From CAVUAF01 sp964460655 (GTDB lineage Bacteria; Acidobacteriota; Terriglobia; Terriglobales; Acidobacteriaceae), in NCBI GenBank assembly GCA_964460655.1, contig CAYWSH010000016.1:1-37275 (forward strand): DNA of 37,275 nt, read 5' to 3'. Positions 7,336 to 14,266 of the stretch are shown one piece after another. Below the pieces are notes generated by a model. The model saw only the letters and a program-made list of their open reading frames with translations, did no database searches and was not told where the DNA came from. The position numbers and the translations under genes are program-made. Position 1 is the first letter of the stretch, and each line of letters opens with the position of its first letter.

Positions 7336-8037
7336 CCGCGACGGTGGGAATACCTCAGCGGCTGAAGCCGCGCCCTTACGAAGGATGTCGGAGGCGTCAA
7401 CGCGCGCGTCGGTGCGGTCGATGGGGCGGTGAGGTTCTTGCTTGGGCCGAGGCTGCGCCTCGGATGCGCTCGCGTGGCGAGCGCGCACAGCCGAGGGCGG
7501 CTGTGCCACACGGACCGTATCAGGACGAACAGCGTTAGCACCGCCACGAGGTGTGGTCGAGATGCCGAGGGCTTCGAGTTCGTCTTTGGTCTCGGACGGG
7601 AGACGATCTATGGGAGGACCGCTGAGCGGCGCGACGATGGCGAGGTCTTCGACGGAGTACGGAGTGGGCTGGTCGAAGGCGCCTTGCGGTTCCTGCGCGA
7701 TGTCGAGGGTGACGTCTTCGGCGTTGGCGGGCTCGAGCTGGCAGTTGCGCAGGTTTTGGATGGCGAGCGAATAGACATAGGCCAACTGCCTGCCGAGCTT
7801 GAGGTCGATGGTGCCGTTGACCAGGCGGCGGGCCAGGTCGGTGAGGGCGAACTGGATGGAGTTTGCGTCTTCGAGCGGCGGGATCTGGCGGAGCGGGTTC
7901 GAGTGGTAGGTCTGGGTGTGGTAGTAGCAGAAGTTCTGGTGGCGCAGGGCGGGCGAGCCGCAGCGGATGCCGTTGACGCGGACGTGGCGGCAGCGCGGCG
8001 CCTGGGCCCGGGGAACGACTTCGTCGGTGTTACGCAT
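7291..8037 (-). CDS. Hypothetical protein with N-terminal Cys/His motif and repeat-derived tail
   Basis: A 248-residue predicted protein of unknown function. The N-terminus has CRHVRVNGIRCGSPALRHQN followed by FCYYH, i.e. C-x-H...C...C-x-x-x-H, a compact motif resembling a small zinc-binding module. I recall similar sequences in Acidobacteriota, from memory only. A helical middle (LARRLVNGTIDLKLGRQLAY) follows. The last ~75 residues are low-complexity and coincide with dispersed repeats: VAQPPSAVRA from the hairpin at 7485-7506, KGAASAAEV from 7353-7378, and the end PSAAKHAASG from 7291-7335. An AGGAG lies about 12 bases before the ATG, and a good promoter is at 8193-8221. The N-terminal part is probably genuine; the tail may be an accretion. 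Confidence 0.65.
   Translation of the reverse strand: MRNTDEVVPRAQAPRCRHVRVNGIRCGSPALRHQNFCYYHTQTYHSNPLRQIPPLEDANSIQFALTDLARRLVNGTIDLKLGRQLAYVYSLAIQNLRNCQLEPANAEDVTLDIAQEPQGAFDQPTPYSVEDLAIVAPLSGPPIDRLPSETKDELEALGISTTPRGGANAVRPDTVRVAQPPSAVRARHASASEAQPRPKQEPHRPIDRTDARVDASDILRKGAASAAEVFPPSRKPVDPSAAKHAASG
7353..7378. repeat. CTCAGCGGCTGAAGCCGC repeat
   Basis: A short palindromic element with GCGGCT-GA-AGCCGC at its core. Relatives occur at 21245-21270 (CTCAGCGGCTAAAGCCGC) and 21285-21310. Here it lies inside the 3' part of the minus-strand gene. Confidence 0.65.
7485..7506. repeat. GCACAGCCG hairpin repeat, copy 1
   Basis: GCACAGCCG (7485-7493), loop AGGG, CGGCTGTGC (7498-7506), followed by CACAC. 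A second copy with loop AGG is at 27859-27879 and is also followed by CACAC, so the shared sequence extends beyond the stem. Confidence 0.7.
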
Positions 8038-8192
8038 GGGGGAGGGGGGCTCCTTTTGATATGTCGGCCTTTTGGGATCAAGGGGTTGCGGGCGGGGTAT
8101 CTACGTAAAGTCTTGATAATTCAGGGAGGGTATTGAAGCGGCGGGAGTTGCGGTACAGAATTGCTTTAAGTTATTTACTGTGTACATGGGTG

Positions 8193-8221
8193 AGCATAGG
8201 GCTATTAGAGGAGATTGTCAA
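8193..8221 (-). promoter_or_regulatory. Sigma-70 promoter for the gene at 8037
   Basis: On the minus strand, TTGACA (8221-8216) is followed by a 17-base spacer and TATGCT (8198-8193). The -35 is perfect and the -10 matches 4 of 6. Transcription would start near 8186, giving a leader of about 150 nt. The surrounding sequence is distinctly AT-richer than its neighbours. Confidence 0.6.
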
Positions 8222-8270
8222 GGGCAATCGAAGGGCCAAAATCGAGACCTAACGCAGAGGACGAAGAGAA

Positions 8271-8404
8271 GCGCCGGAGGCGCGACATGGGATAGCCCGC
8301 CGTTTCAACGGCGGGACGAGTAGGGAGAAGGCAATGAGTCCCGTAGGGACGACACGAACCAAACCCGTAGATTCTTCGGCGGCCAGATCGGCCGCCTCAG
8401 GATG
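8271..8404. repeat. Right repeat cluster B'-A'-C', inverted relative to 7179-7335
   Basis: B' (8271-8315) is the inverted 45-base partner of 7220-7264 with one mismatch. A' (8337-8355) is the inverted partner of 7179-7197. C' (8361-8404) is the inverted partner of 7291-7335. The order of A and B relative to C differs between the two sides, so this is not a simple terminal inverted repeat. Confidence 0.78.
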
Positions 8405-8465
8405 ACGGCGCAAAGGTTCTGGTTGAAGAGATGTAACGGCAGCCCAGGTAGGGCCCGCGATAGCG

Positions 8466-8524
8466 GGGTCCTTCGCTCGCGCTCATCCCGCGCTGCGGGA
8501 TTCGTGCTCTCTCAGGATGAGCGG
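8466..8524. repeat. TCATCCTGAG-type dispersed repeat, copy 3
   Basis: Reverse orientation: it begins GGGTCCTTCGC and ends CTCAGGATGAGCGG. An internal hairpin ATCCCGC-GCT-GCGGGAT sits in the variable centre. The ends match the copies at 21337-21395 and 21487-21545, while the centre differs. Confidence 0.7.
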
Positions 8525-8571
8525 AGGTTGAGTCGTGTCATGGAGGAGTGTGCGGCGGTTCCAAGGGGAAC

Positions 8572-11457
8572 TTACTGTCCGCCGCCGCCGCCCTGCCCTT
8601 GCCCGCTGCCCGAACCAGACCCGCTGCCGCTGCCGGCACCGCCGCCGGTCGTCAGGTCGATCTGTTGTTCGAGGATGCGGCGAACCGGCTTTTCGTGGCG
8701 GTCGCGTACGATTTGAAATTCCACGTGAGGCGCGTTGGGACTGACCTGCACGTTAACGGACTGGCGCAGCGAGCCGTTGACCAACGTCTCGACCGGCAGC
8801 GATGCACGGTCGATGACGACGTCGTAGTTCCCTTCCCGCAGGTTGTAAAAGGCGAAGCTGCCGTCGTGGTCGGGCGTGGTGTAGCGCGCGCCCGGTTCGA
8901 GGCGAATGATGAGGCTATCAAGTGTGATATCGGCAGGCGCAGTCACCACGCCGGTCAGCGACGTCAACGGCGCGATGGTGAAGTCGGTGCGGATGCGGCC
9001 GCGCGGCGTTACGTGGATCTCGGCGAACGGCACGCCGACCGGTTCCGCGTCCGCGGGAAGTTCATCACGCGAGAGCGCGACCTGGTGGACGCCTTCGGGC
9101 ACATCGATGAAGCGATAGTGCCCGGTCGCGTCGGAGAACGAAGTACGCGAGCCGTCGAGCGACACCGGGATGCCTTGCACGGTCTGCATGCCGGCGCGCA
9201 GCTCCTGCATCACCACGCCTTCCACGGCGCCGACCAGCGGCGCCTGGCGCGCGGTGTACTGCTCCATCGTTTCGCTGCCGCTCGCCGCGCCCCACCGCAG
9301 CTGGCGGCTGATGCGGAAGTACACGCTCCACTGGTTGTACGACGAGAGCAATGTCGCCACCGGCACACCCTGCCCGCCGAGTACGAAGATGCTGCCGGGG
9401 TTCAGGTCGGTGGTCAGGTTGCTGCGGAAGGCTTCCAGGCTGAGCGACCAGCCGCGGAAGAGCGGTGCGTTCGCGCCGATCACGGTGGATTGCAGCGTGT
9501 TCGTCGAGAACAGCGATCGGTTCACGAGATCGGTGCCCTGCTCGATGGTGCCGTAGAGCGCGAGCCGGCCGGCGTTGTAGCGCGCGGTGGCGCGATAGAA
9601 CAACGTGTTCTTCGCCTGGCTGCCGGTGGTGTGCTGCCAGCGCGCCGCGCCGCCGAATCCGAAGCGCCGCCAGGTGAACGTGTCTTCGACCTCGGTCAGG
9701 CGCTGGTCGGTCATGACGCCGCTGACGCGCGTTTGCAGGTCGAGCAGCGAGACGCGCAGGTTGTGATGCTGCACGCGGCGGCTGAGCGTCAGCGCCAGTT
9801 GCTGGTTCGCAGACTCCGATGCCGGCCGGCCGGGCGCCGCCGATGAGTTGAAATCGATGCTGGTGAATTGCGCGCTGGCGCTGATCTTCCATGGCAGCGT
9901 GGCCGATACGCCGGCACTCTCGCTCGCCGTGTGGAACGTCGGCAGGTTCGCGTCGTGCGCGAGATTGTTCTCGTAGCGGCTGGCCGAGCCGAAGATCTCG
10001 AAGTCCTTGAACGGACGGAAGCGCGCATCGGCGAACGGTCCGCGGCGATCGCCGATGAAGTAGCCGGCGAGCGGCAGGTACGAATTCGTCTCGTAGATGT
10101 AGTTGGCGCGCGCGCTGAACTTTTCCGATTCCCACGCCGGACCGGCGATGTAGGAAAGCTTGCCGGTCTTGCCGGCGTCGTCGCCGTCGCCGCTCGATGC
10201 GGTCGCTTCGCCGTAGAGGCGCAGTCGCTTGGTCGCGCGCAGCGACGATTGCACACTGACCGAATCCGACGAAAGGAAGTCGCGGCCGGCGGTGAACAGC
10301 GACGGATGCGCGGCGACCTCGCTCGCGCTGCTCGTCGTGTGCAAGTAACGCACGCCGAGCTGCCAGTTGTCGCTGAAGCGCTCCTGCCAGCTGGCGCCGA
10401 ACACAGCTTGTGGCGCCGGCACGCGGAACGGCATGCGCGGGCCTTCGGTCAGCGTCTCGCGGCCTTCGAAGAAGCGTAGCGTGCGGTGCGTGTTCGACAT
10501 TTCGACGGTGACACCGCGCGCGCTCAGCTCAGGCGTGAACAGGTTGTGGAACGGATTCGAGACGAGCGCGAGCGGCGCGTGGAAGTCGCCGCCGCTGACC
10601 GCCCAGTGCTGGCCGAACAACGACACGCCGCTGAGACGCGCATAGTTGTCGCCGAGGCGAAAGCTGCCCTGGCTGCCGTAGCCTTCGAAGTTCACGCTGA
10701 GCAGGCCGATGCCTTGCAGGAAGTTCTGGAACTTGAAAGCCACGCCCGAAGTGTCGGCAAGATGCTGGCCGGTGCTCGCCTGATAGACGCCTTGAATAGC
10801 GACCTCGGCTTCGCCGGCGCCGCGCGGTAGGCGCGGAACCGGCGCACCGGCAACGACCAGCGCGGGCGCACTTTGCCCCGCGCGGCCGCGCGATGAAGAA
10901 TCGCCGGTAGCAACCGTTGTGCTCGCGCTCGCGCTCGCGCTCGCGCTTGCGGGTGCTTGTGACGTCCCGGACGTCGAGCCAATGGTCGTAGTCGCGGTAG
11001 CGCTCACGACGGGGCGTTGCTCAGCGACCGAATCACCATCCTCCGCTGAAGCGGAAGCGTGGGGCACGCGATCCGTTGCAGTGCTATCGCCGGCGGGCAG
11101 CTTTACATCCGCTGCGTCGAGAGCAGCGATCTGCGGCAGCGTTCGCGGTCGCAGCGACGCGGCGCTGACAAGTAGCGCGTCGAGCGCGTCGGCATCGTTA
11201 CGGATCGCGAGGGGAGCTGGCGCGGCCGCTGGCGGCGCGATGTCGCCGCAAGCGCCGGCATTCGGGGCGCAGGCCGCGGACTTGCGCGCGTCCCAGCACA
11301 GCGCCTGGTGTTCGACGCCGTCTTTGCCGACGATAAAGGCGATGGCGCGCAGGCCGCGCGCCGAGCACTCCTGCTGCGCGGAAGCGGCGACCGCCGCGCT
11401 CAGCACGAGGGCGAGCGCGGCGAATCGTTGCATCCGCTGCTGGAGGCCGAGGTTCAC
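8572..11457 (-). CDS. Large outer-membrane beta-barrel with C-terminal carboxypeptidase-regulatory-like domain (usher-like)
   Basis: A 961-residue exported protein. GTG 11457 or ATG 11433 is the start; the signal peptide (FAALALVLSAAVAASAQQ) is intact from either. After a Cys-containing N-terminal segment and an Ala/Ser-rich linker (SASASASAS), residues ~240-750 are a long series of amphipathic, aromatic-ended beta strands typical of an outer-membrane barrel. Then comes a CarboxypepD_reg-like segment (IPVSLDGSRTSFSDATGHYR), a second beta-sandwich-like stretch and a Gly/Ser/Gln-rich tail. The start lies 6-30 bases behind the stop of a PapD-like chaperone gene. In that position of a pilus operon one expects an usher, but I do not see clear FimD/PapC motifs. 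The usher role is inferred from context. Confidence 0.7.
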   Translation of the reverse strand: MNLGLQQRMQRFAALALVLSAAVAASAQQECSARGLRAIAFIVGKDGVEHQALCWDARKSAACAPNAGACGDIAPPAAAPAPLAIRNDADALDALLVSAASLRPRTLPQIAALDAADVKLPAGDSTATDRVPHASASAEDGDSVAEQRPVVSATATTTIGSTSGTSQAPASASASASASTTVATGDSSSRGRAGQSAPALVVAGAPVPRLPRGAGEAEVAIQGVYQASTGQHLADTSGVAFKFQNFLQGIGLLSVNFEGYGSQGSFRLGDNYARLSGVSLFGQHWAVSGGDFHAPLALVSNPFHNLFTPELSARGVTVEMSNTHRTLRFFEGRETLTEGPRMPFRVPAPQAVFGASWQERFSDNWQLGVRYLHTTSSASEVAAHPSLFTAGRDFLSSDSVSVQSSLRATKRLRLYGEATASSGDGDDAGKTGKLSYIAGPAWESEKFSARANYIYETNSYLPLAGYFIGDRRGPFADARFRPFKDFEIFGSASRYENNLAHDANLPTFHTASESAGVSATLPWKISASAQFTSIDFNSSAAPGRPASESANQQLALTLSRRVQHHNLRVSLLDLQTRVSGVMTDQRLTEVEDTFTWRRFGFGGAARWQHTTGSQAKNTLFYRATARYNAGRLALYGTIEQGTDLVNRSLFSTNTLQSTVIGANAPLFRGWSLSLEAFRSNLTTDLNPGSIFVLGGQGVPVATLLSSYNQWSVYFRISRQLRWGAASGSETMEQYTARQAPLVGAVEGVVMQELRAGMQTVQGIPVSLDGSRTSFSDATGHYRFIDVPEGVHQVALSRDELPADAEPVGVPFAEIHVTPRGRIRTDFTIAPLTSLTGVVTAPADITLDSLIIRLEPGARYTTPDHDGSFAFYNLREGNYDVVIDRASLPVETLVNGSLRQSVNVQVSPNAPHVEFQIVRDRHEKPVRRILEQQIDLTTGGGAGSGSGSGSGSGQGQGGGGGQ

Positions 11458-11463
11458 AAAGGT

Positions 11464-12309
11464 CTAACGGTTCGCCTGCGCGGTGATGGTGGCGACCGCT
11501 TCCTGGATCTCGCCAGTGCCGATGTCGACGCGAGCGCGCACCTTGTACGGCACGGCGGGCAGCGGATCGCGCAGCGGGAAGACGAAGCGCTGGTCGCGCA
11601 GCGGCAGCACCGGAAGCTGCGTGAACTCGAGGCGGCTCACGACCTTGCCGTCGCGGTCGATGATCTCGAGTTGCCCGTTCGGGCGGAAGTGCATGCGGCC
11701 GCGGTTCTGCAGGACGACCACGGCGTTCCACTTGGGCGCAGTCGCGTCAGCCGCCGCGTCCTTGCGCGGAGCGATCGGCTCGAGCGTGATGAGTTTCGTT
11801 TCGCCCTGGATCGGCGGATTGCCGACGACGACGTAGATCGCCGTCACGACGCGCACCGCCATCTGCATGCCCATGGCTTGCGTCTGGCCGGCAGGCGGCT
11901 GCGAGGTGAAGCCGGCGGCGCAGTGATAGCTGCCGTCGGGCGTGCCTTCCGGAACGCGGATGGTGTAGCGCACGGCGAGCTGCTTGCCTTCGAGCTCGAT
12001 CTCCATCGGATTGACGGTGAGCCACGTGCGGCACGAATACGGCTGCTCGGCGGGCAGATTGCGCTCGAACTGCGGCGTGTCGGCGGCGTCGATCATGAAG
12101 TCCAGCAGTTCGGTGCGGACGCGCACGTTGCCGCCGCTATCGTTCGACAGCGTGAGCAGGCCGGAGCGCTGTTGACCGGCGCCGAGCTGCAGGTCGAGGC
12201 GCATGGGCGCAAGGCCGAGTCCGACCTGCGCGCACGCGGGCGCGGCGAGCGCGAGCAGCGCGATGACGATTACTGCACGTCGACGGTATAGGTGAGTGGA
12301 AGTGTGCAT
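11464..12309 (-). CDS. PapD-like fimbrial chaperone
   Basis: A ~281-residue periplasmic protein. I choose ATG 12309 because it starts directly before the signal peptide (RRRAVIVIALLALAAPACAQ); ATG 12330 would add seven residues. Immunoglobulin-like strands follow: VGLGLAPMRLDLQLGAGQQR and RSGLLTLSNDSGGNVRVRTE match the G1 entry of pilus-assembly chaperones ('...l.p.r..l.......s.ltv.N'). KWNAVVVLQNRGRMHFRPNG resembles the start of the second domain. Such chaperones stabilise pilin subunits by donor-strand complementation and deliver them to the outer-membrane usher. It overlaps the preceding pilin-like gene by about 40 bases and precedes the barrel gene. Confidence 0.75.
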   Translation of the reverse strand: MHTSTHLYRRRAVIVIALLALAAPACAQVGLGLAPMRLDLQLGAGQQRSGLLTLSNDSGGNVRVRTELLDFMIDAADTPQFERNLPAEQPYSCRTWLTVNPMEIELEGKQLAVRYTIRVPEGTPDGSYHCAAGFTSQPPAGQTQAMGMQMAVRVVTAIYVVVGNPPIQGETKLITLEPIAPRKDAAADATAPKWNAVVVLQNRGRMHFRPNGQLEIIDRDGKVVSRLEFTQLPVLPLRDQRFVFPLRDPLPAVPYKVRARVDIGTGEIQEAVATITAQANR

Positions 12310-12821
12310 GATCCAGCTTTCTTTGCCCATGAATCGGCGAATGTGTAACTAAGGTTGACCGTGAATGTCTGGACGCCGTTGCCATGGATGATGTTCGACG
12401 AGGCGAGCGTCCCACCGGCGCTGAGGGACTGATTGGCACCACAGGTAATGGTCGTCGAACCAGTAGCGCTCGTGCACGCGACCGTGATGTCTGTCGGCGA
12501 GATAGGAATGCCGCCACACGTGGTCGCTGAAGTCACGCTCAGCGTCGCCACCAGGTTCCTGCCGCTGTTCTTCGGCACTGTGAAGTTCACGGCCACCGAA
12601 CCGCTCGGCGCAGCTCCGTCAGGATCCGTGGCCGAGATGGCCGGCGAACCATTGTTCGAGCCGGTGATCGAGGTGATGGTCGGGTTGGCGAAGTAGAAAT
12701 AACCGAGCCACGCGATACGGAGGAGCGGAGAGACGGGTTGGCGCAGTGCCGGCACGCCGGCCCACGCCAACCCCGTCGTTGACAGGATCGCGATGACAAG
12801 TATCGAGCTTGCTTTTCGCAT
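12270..12821 (-). CDS. Secreted pilin-like subunit 3 (Cys-containing)
   Basis: A 183-residue exported protein from ATG 12821 (a TTG just upstream is an alternative) with a GGAGA-type ribosome site before it. The signal peptide SSILVIAILSTTGLAWA is clear. The mature part is rich in Ser, Thr, Gly and Val, contains Cys at TCGGIP, VACTS, TITCGAN and GSCTLP (disulphide candidates) and ends LPLTYTVDVQ, with alternating hydrophobic residues. It differs from the next two subunits, which resemble each other, so it may be a tip or adaptor subunit. No named pilin family was recognised. Its 3' end overlaps the chaperone start, which supports co-expression. Confidence 0.7.
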   Translation of the reverse strand: MRKASSILVIAILSTTGLAWAGVPALRQPVSPLLRIAWLGYFYFANPTITSITGSNNGSPAISATDPDGAAPSGSVAVNFTVPKNSGRNLVATLSVTSATTCGGIPISPTDITVACTSATGSTTITCGANQSLSAGGTLASSNIIHGNGVQTFTVNLSYTFADSWAKKAGSCTLPLTYTVDVQ

Positions 12822-12846
12822 CAACGATGTCTCCGTTTGCGCCGGA

Positions 12847-13386
12847 CTATGTGGCGCTGATGGTGAACGTCACCGTGGCCGTGTACGAACCGGTCGGGTA
12901 GATCGGGTCGTTGGTCAGGCTCCACGCGACCGAGCCGGAGTTACCGGCGCCGGCCGAGTGCGCGTCTGCACCGAACGTCGCGACCGAGGTCGCGGAGCTG
13001 GTGCTGGCGTTCACGGAACCGCTGCAAGCCGTACCCGGGCCAGTCACCGAGCAGGTGTAGGCCAGGACGTCGCCAGCGGTCGGCGGAGCAGCCACCGAAG
13101 GACCGTTGGTCGCCGCGGTGAAGTCCGTGGTCACCTGGGCAGTGATGCTGCCGGTGCCGCCGACCTTGGTCGTACGGATCTTGTAGGTGAAGTTGGTGGT
13201 GCCGGTGAACGGCGTGCTGAAGTTGGTGGTCGCGCTCGACATCGCCGTGTTGGCGGTGTTGATCTGGATGCCCGCTTCCGCACCGACCGTCAAGTTCAAG
13301 TTGGTTGTGCCGCTGCTAGCGAACTGCGCGTGGGCAAAGGTGCTCACGAACAGGGCCAGCAGGGCGACGGCAAAGATCTTCTTCAT
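12847..13386 (-). CDS. Secreted pilin-like subunit 2
   Basis: A 179-residue exported protein with a strong AAGGAG ribosome site before ATG 13386 and the signal peptide IFAVALLALFVSTFAHA. The mature part is beta-rich (Thr/Ser/Ala/Val), has one Cys pair in YTCSVTGPGTACSG, and ends NDPIYPTGSYTATVTFTISAT. The last strand alternates hydrophobic residues, as do pilin C-terminal strands recognised by chaperones. It closely resembles the neighbouring subunit at 13402 in the C-terminal motif, indicating duplication. A major pilus or fibre subunit is the likely role, inferred from the chaperone and barrel genes downstream. Confidence 0.72.
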   Translation of the reverse strand: MKKIFAVALLALFVSTFAHAQFASSGTTNLNLTVGAEAGIQINTANTAMSSATTNFSTPFTGTTNFTYKIRTTKVGGTGSITAQVTTDFTAATNGPSVAAPPTAGDVLAYTCSVTGPGTACSGSVNASTSSATSVATFGADAHSAGAGNSGSVAWSLTNDPIYPTGSYTATVTFTISAT

Positions 13387-13401
13387 GTATTGCTCTCCTT
13401 A

Positions 13402-13950
13402 TCAGATTGCGCTGATGGTGAATTGCACTGTGGCCGTGTAGGTCCCGGTCTGGTAGTTGGGGTCGTTGGAGACCGTGAAAGTGAGCGGCAAACTGTAAGG
13501 GTTAGCGGCGCCGCAAGGGTTGCCGCCATTGGTGCAGCCGCTGGAGTTCGGAAGCGTAAGGACGGTGGTGGACGTGCTCGTGCTCAAGGTTTGGGTGGAC
13601 ACGCACGCCGTTCCGAAACTCGCGCTACCGCAGCTGTACTGCACCACGTTACAGGCCACCGATGGCGCCGTTGCCGGCGACCCACAGGCAGCAAAATCAC
13701 TGTTCGCTTTCACCGTGATCTGGCCGCCGCTCAAAGTGCGCGCGTAGTACTGCAACGTCAACGTCGTGGTGTACGCGCTAAAAAGCGCGGCGCCGCGAAT
13801 AAGAGTGGCCGTTGCCTGTACAACATGCAGCTTGCCGGCGGCGCTGGTCGTTACGCTGACTGAATGTGTCGTGTCGGTGACAGTTCCCTGCCCGAACAGA
13901 CTCGCACTCAATATCAGTACCCAGCACAGCACGAGAGCTTTGCGCGACAT
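13402..13950 (-). CDS. Secreted pilin-like subunit 1
   Basis: A 182-residue exported protein, the first gene of the five-gene minus-strand locus. The signal peptide is ALVLCWVLILSASLFGQG. The mature part is Thr/Ser-rich with six cysteines (for example AACGSPATAPSVACN, QYSCGSASFGTACV and GCTNGGNPCG) and ends NDPNYQTGTYTATVQFTISAI, the same C-terminal motif as its neighbour. It is a paralogue of the 12847-13386 product with an enlarged Cys-containing middle. A 15-base gap separates the two genes. I do not recognise a named Pfam family; the pilin role is inferred from locus organisation and the C-terminal strand. Confidence 0.7.
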   Translation of the reverse strand: MSRKALVLCWVLILSASLFGQGTVTDTTHSVSVTTSAAGKLHVVQATATLIRGAALFSAYTTTLTLQYYARTLSGGQITVKANSDFAACGSPATAPSVACNVVQYSCGSASFGTACVSTQTLSTSTSTTVLTLPNSSGCTNGGNPCGAANPYSLPLTFTVSNDPNYQTGTYTATVQFTISAI

Positions 13951-14159
13951 GCCTGATCACTCGCTTCCCAACGATGTGCCTCGCCGAGGTTGCAGCGGGC
14001 ACTCCCAACCGCAGAGCGTGAGCTCCACGGCCACAGGTGGAAATGCATGCCGTCTGCCAACCGGTGCGCGCGACCGGACAATGTACGGAAGTGTTGATTT
14101 GGTGCGGCTTAGCGAGGGGTGAGCGGGTTTTCAACAGGCGTGAGCCCGGGTGAGACACG

Positions 14160-14187
14160 CGCGACCGTCTCAGGAGCGAGACGGTCG
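14160..14187. promoter_or_regulatory. Perfect 11-bp hairpin
   Basis: GCGACCGTCTC (14160-14170), loop AGGAGC, GAGACGGTCGC (14177-14187). No T-tract follows on either strand, so an operator or RNA structure is as likely as a terminator. GAGACAC is repeated directly on both flanks. Confidence 0.5.
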
Positions 14188-14232
14188 CGGCGAGACACAG
14201 CCATGCCGCGCGCAGCAGAGAACAGCCTGACT

Positions 14233-14263
14233 TGTAACCTTTCCCGTCGTCGTGCATCATCCC
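14233..14263 (+). promoter_or_regulatory. Candidate ECF sigma promoter upstream of the redox gene
   Basis: TGTAACCTTTCCC (14233-14245) is identical over 13 bases to 24719-24731, just upstream of the ECF sigma gene. In both cases ATCCC follows after a similar gap and the start codon lies 33-34 bases after the first T. TGTAACC resembles the '(T)GxAAC' -35 elements used by many ECF sigma factors. Assignment to this sigma factor is inferred. Confidence 0.5.
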
Positions 14264-14266
14264 GTC

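Larger units (their letters stand above)
8038..8571. other. Gene-free, repeat-rich intergenic stretch
   Basis: No gene was recognised here. From left to right it holds the minus-strand promoter at 8193-8221, a short ACGCAGAGGACG fragment near 8251-8262 (related to the long palindrome at 30598), inverted repeat B' at 8271-8315, A' at 8337-8355, and TCATCCTGAG-type copies at 8361-8404 and 8466-8524. A weak GTTCC-AAGG-GGAAC hairpin at 8558-8571 follows the stop of the minus-strand barrel gene. Confidence 0.75.
13951..14266. other. Divergent intergenic region between the pilin-like operon and the UGA-containing redox gene
   Basis: No gene was recognised in these ~316 bases. The region holds an 11-bp perfect hairpin (14160-14187) and the ECF-like motif at 14233-14245. 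A clear sigma-70 promoter for the pilin-like operon was not found. Confidence 0.6.

Noticed and set aside
7429..8136. Plus-strand open frame opposite the Cys/His gene
   Set aside because: Gly/Arg/Val-rich shadow without a start context; the opposite strand has a promoter, ribosome site and conserved Cys/His motif.
8548..10830. Plus-strand open frames opposite the large barrel gene
   Set aside because: No domains, signal peptides or ribosome sites; the minus-strand frame has a signal peptide and coherent barrel strands.
13951..14100. Possible c-di-GMP (GEMM) riboswitch upstream of the pilin-like operon
   Set aside because: A few short stems are present but the conserved GEMM core motifs could not be matched, so no riboswitch is claimed.
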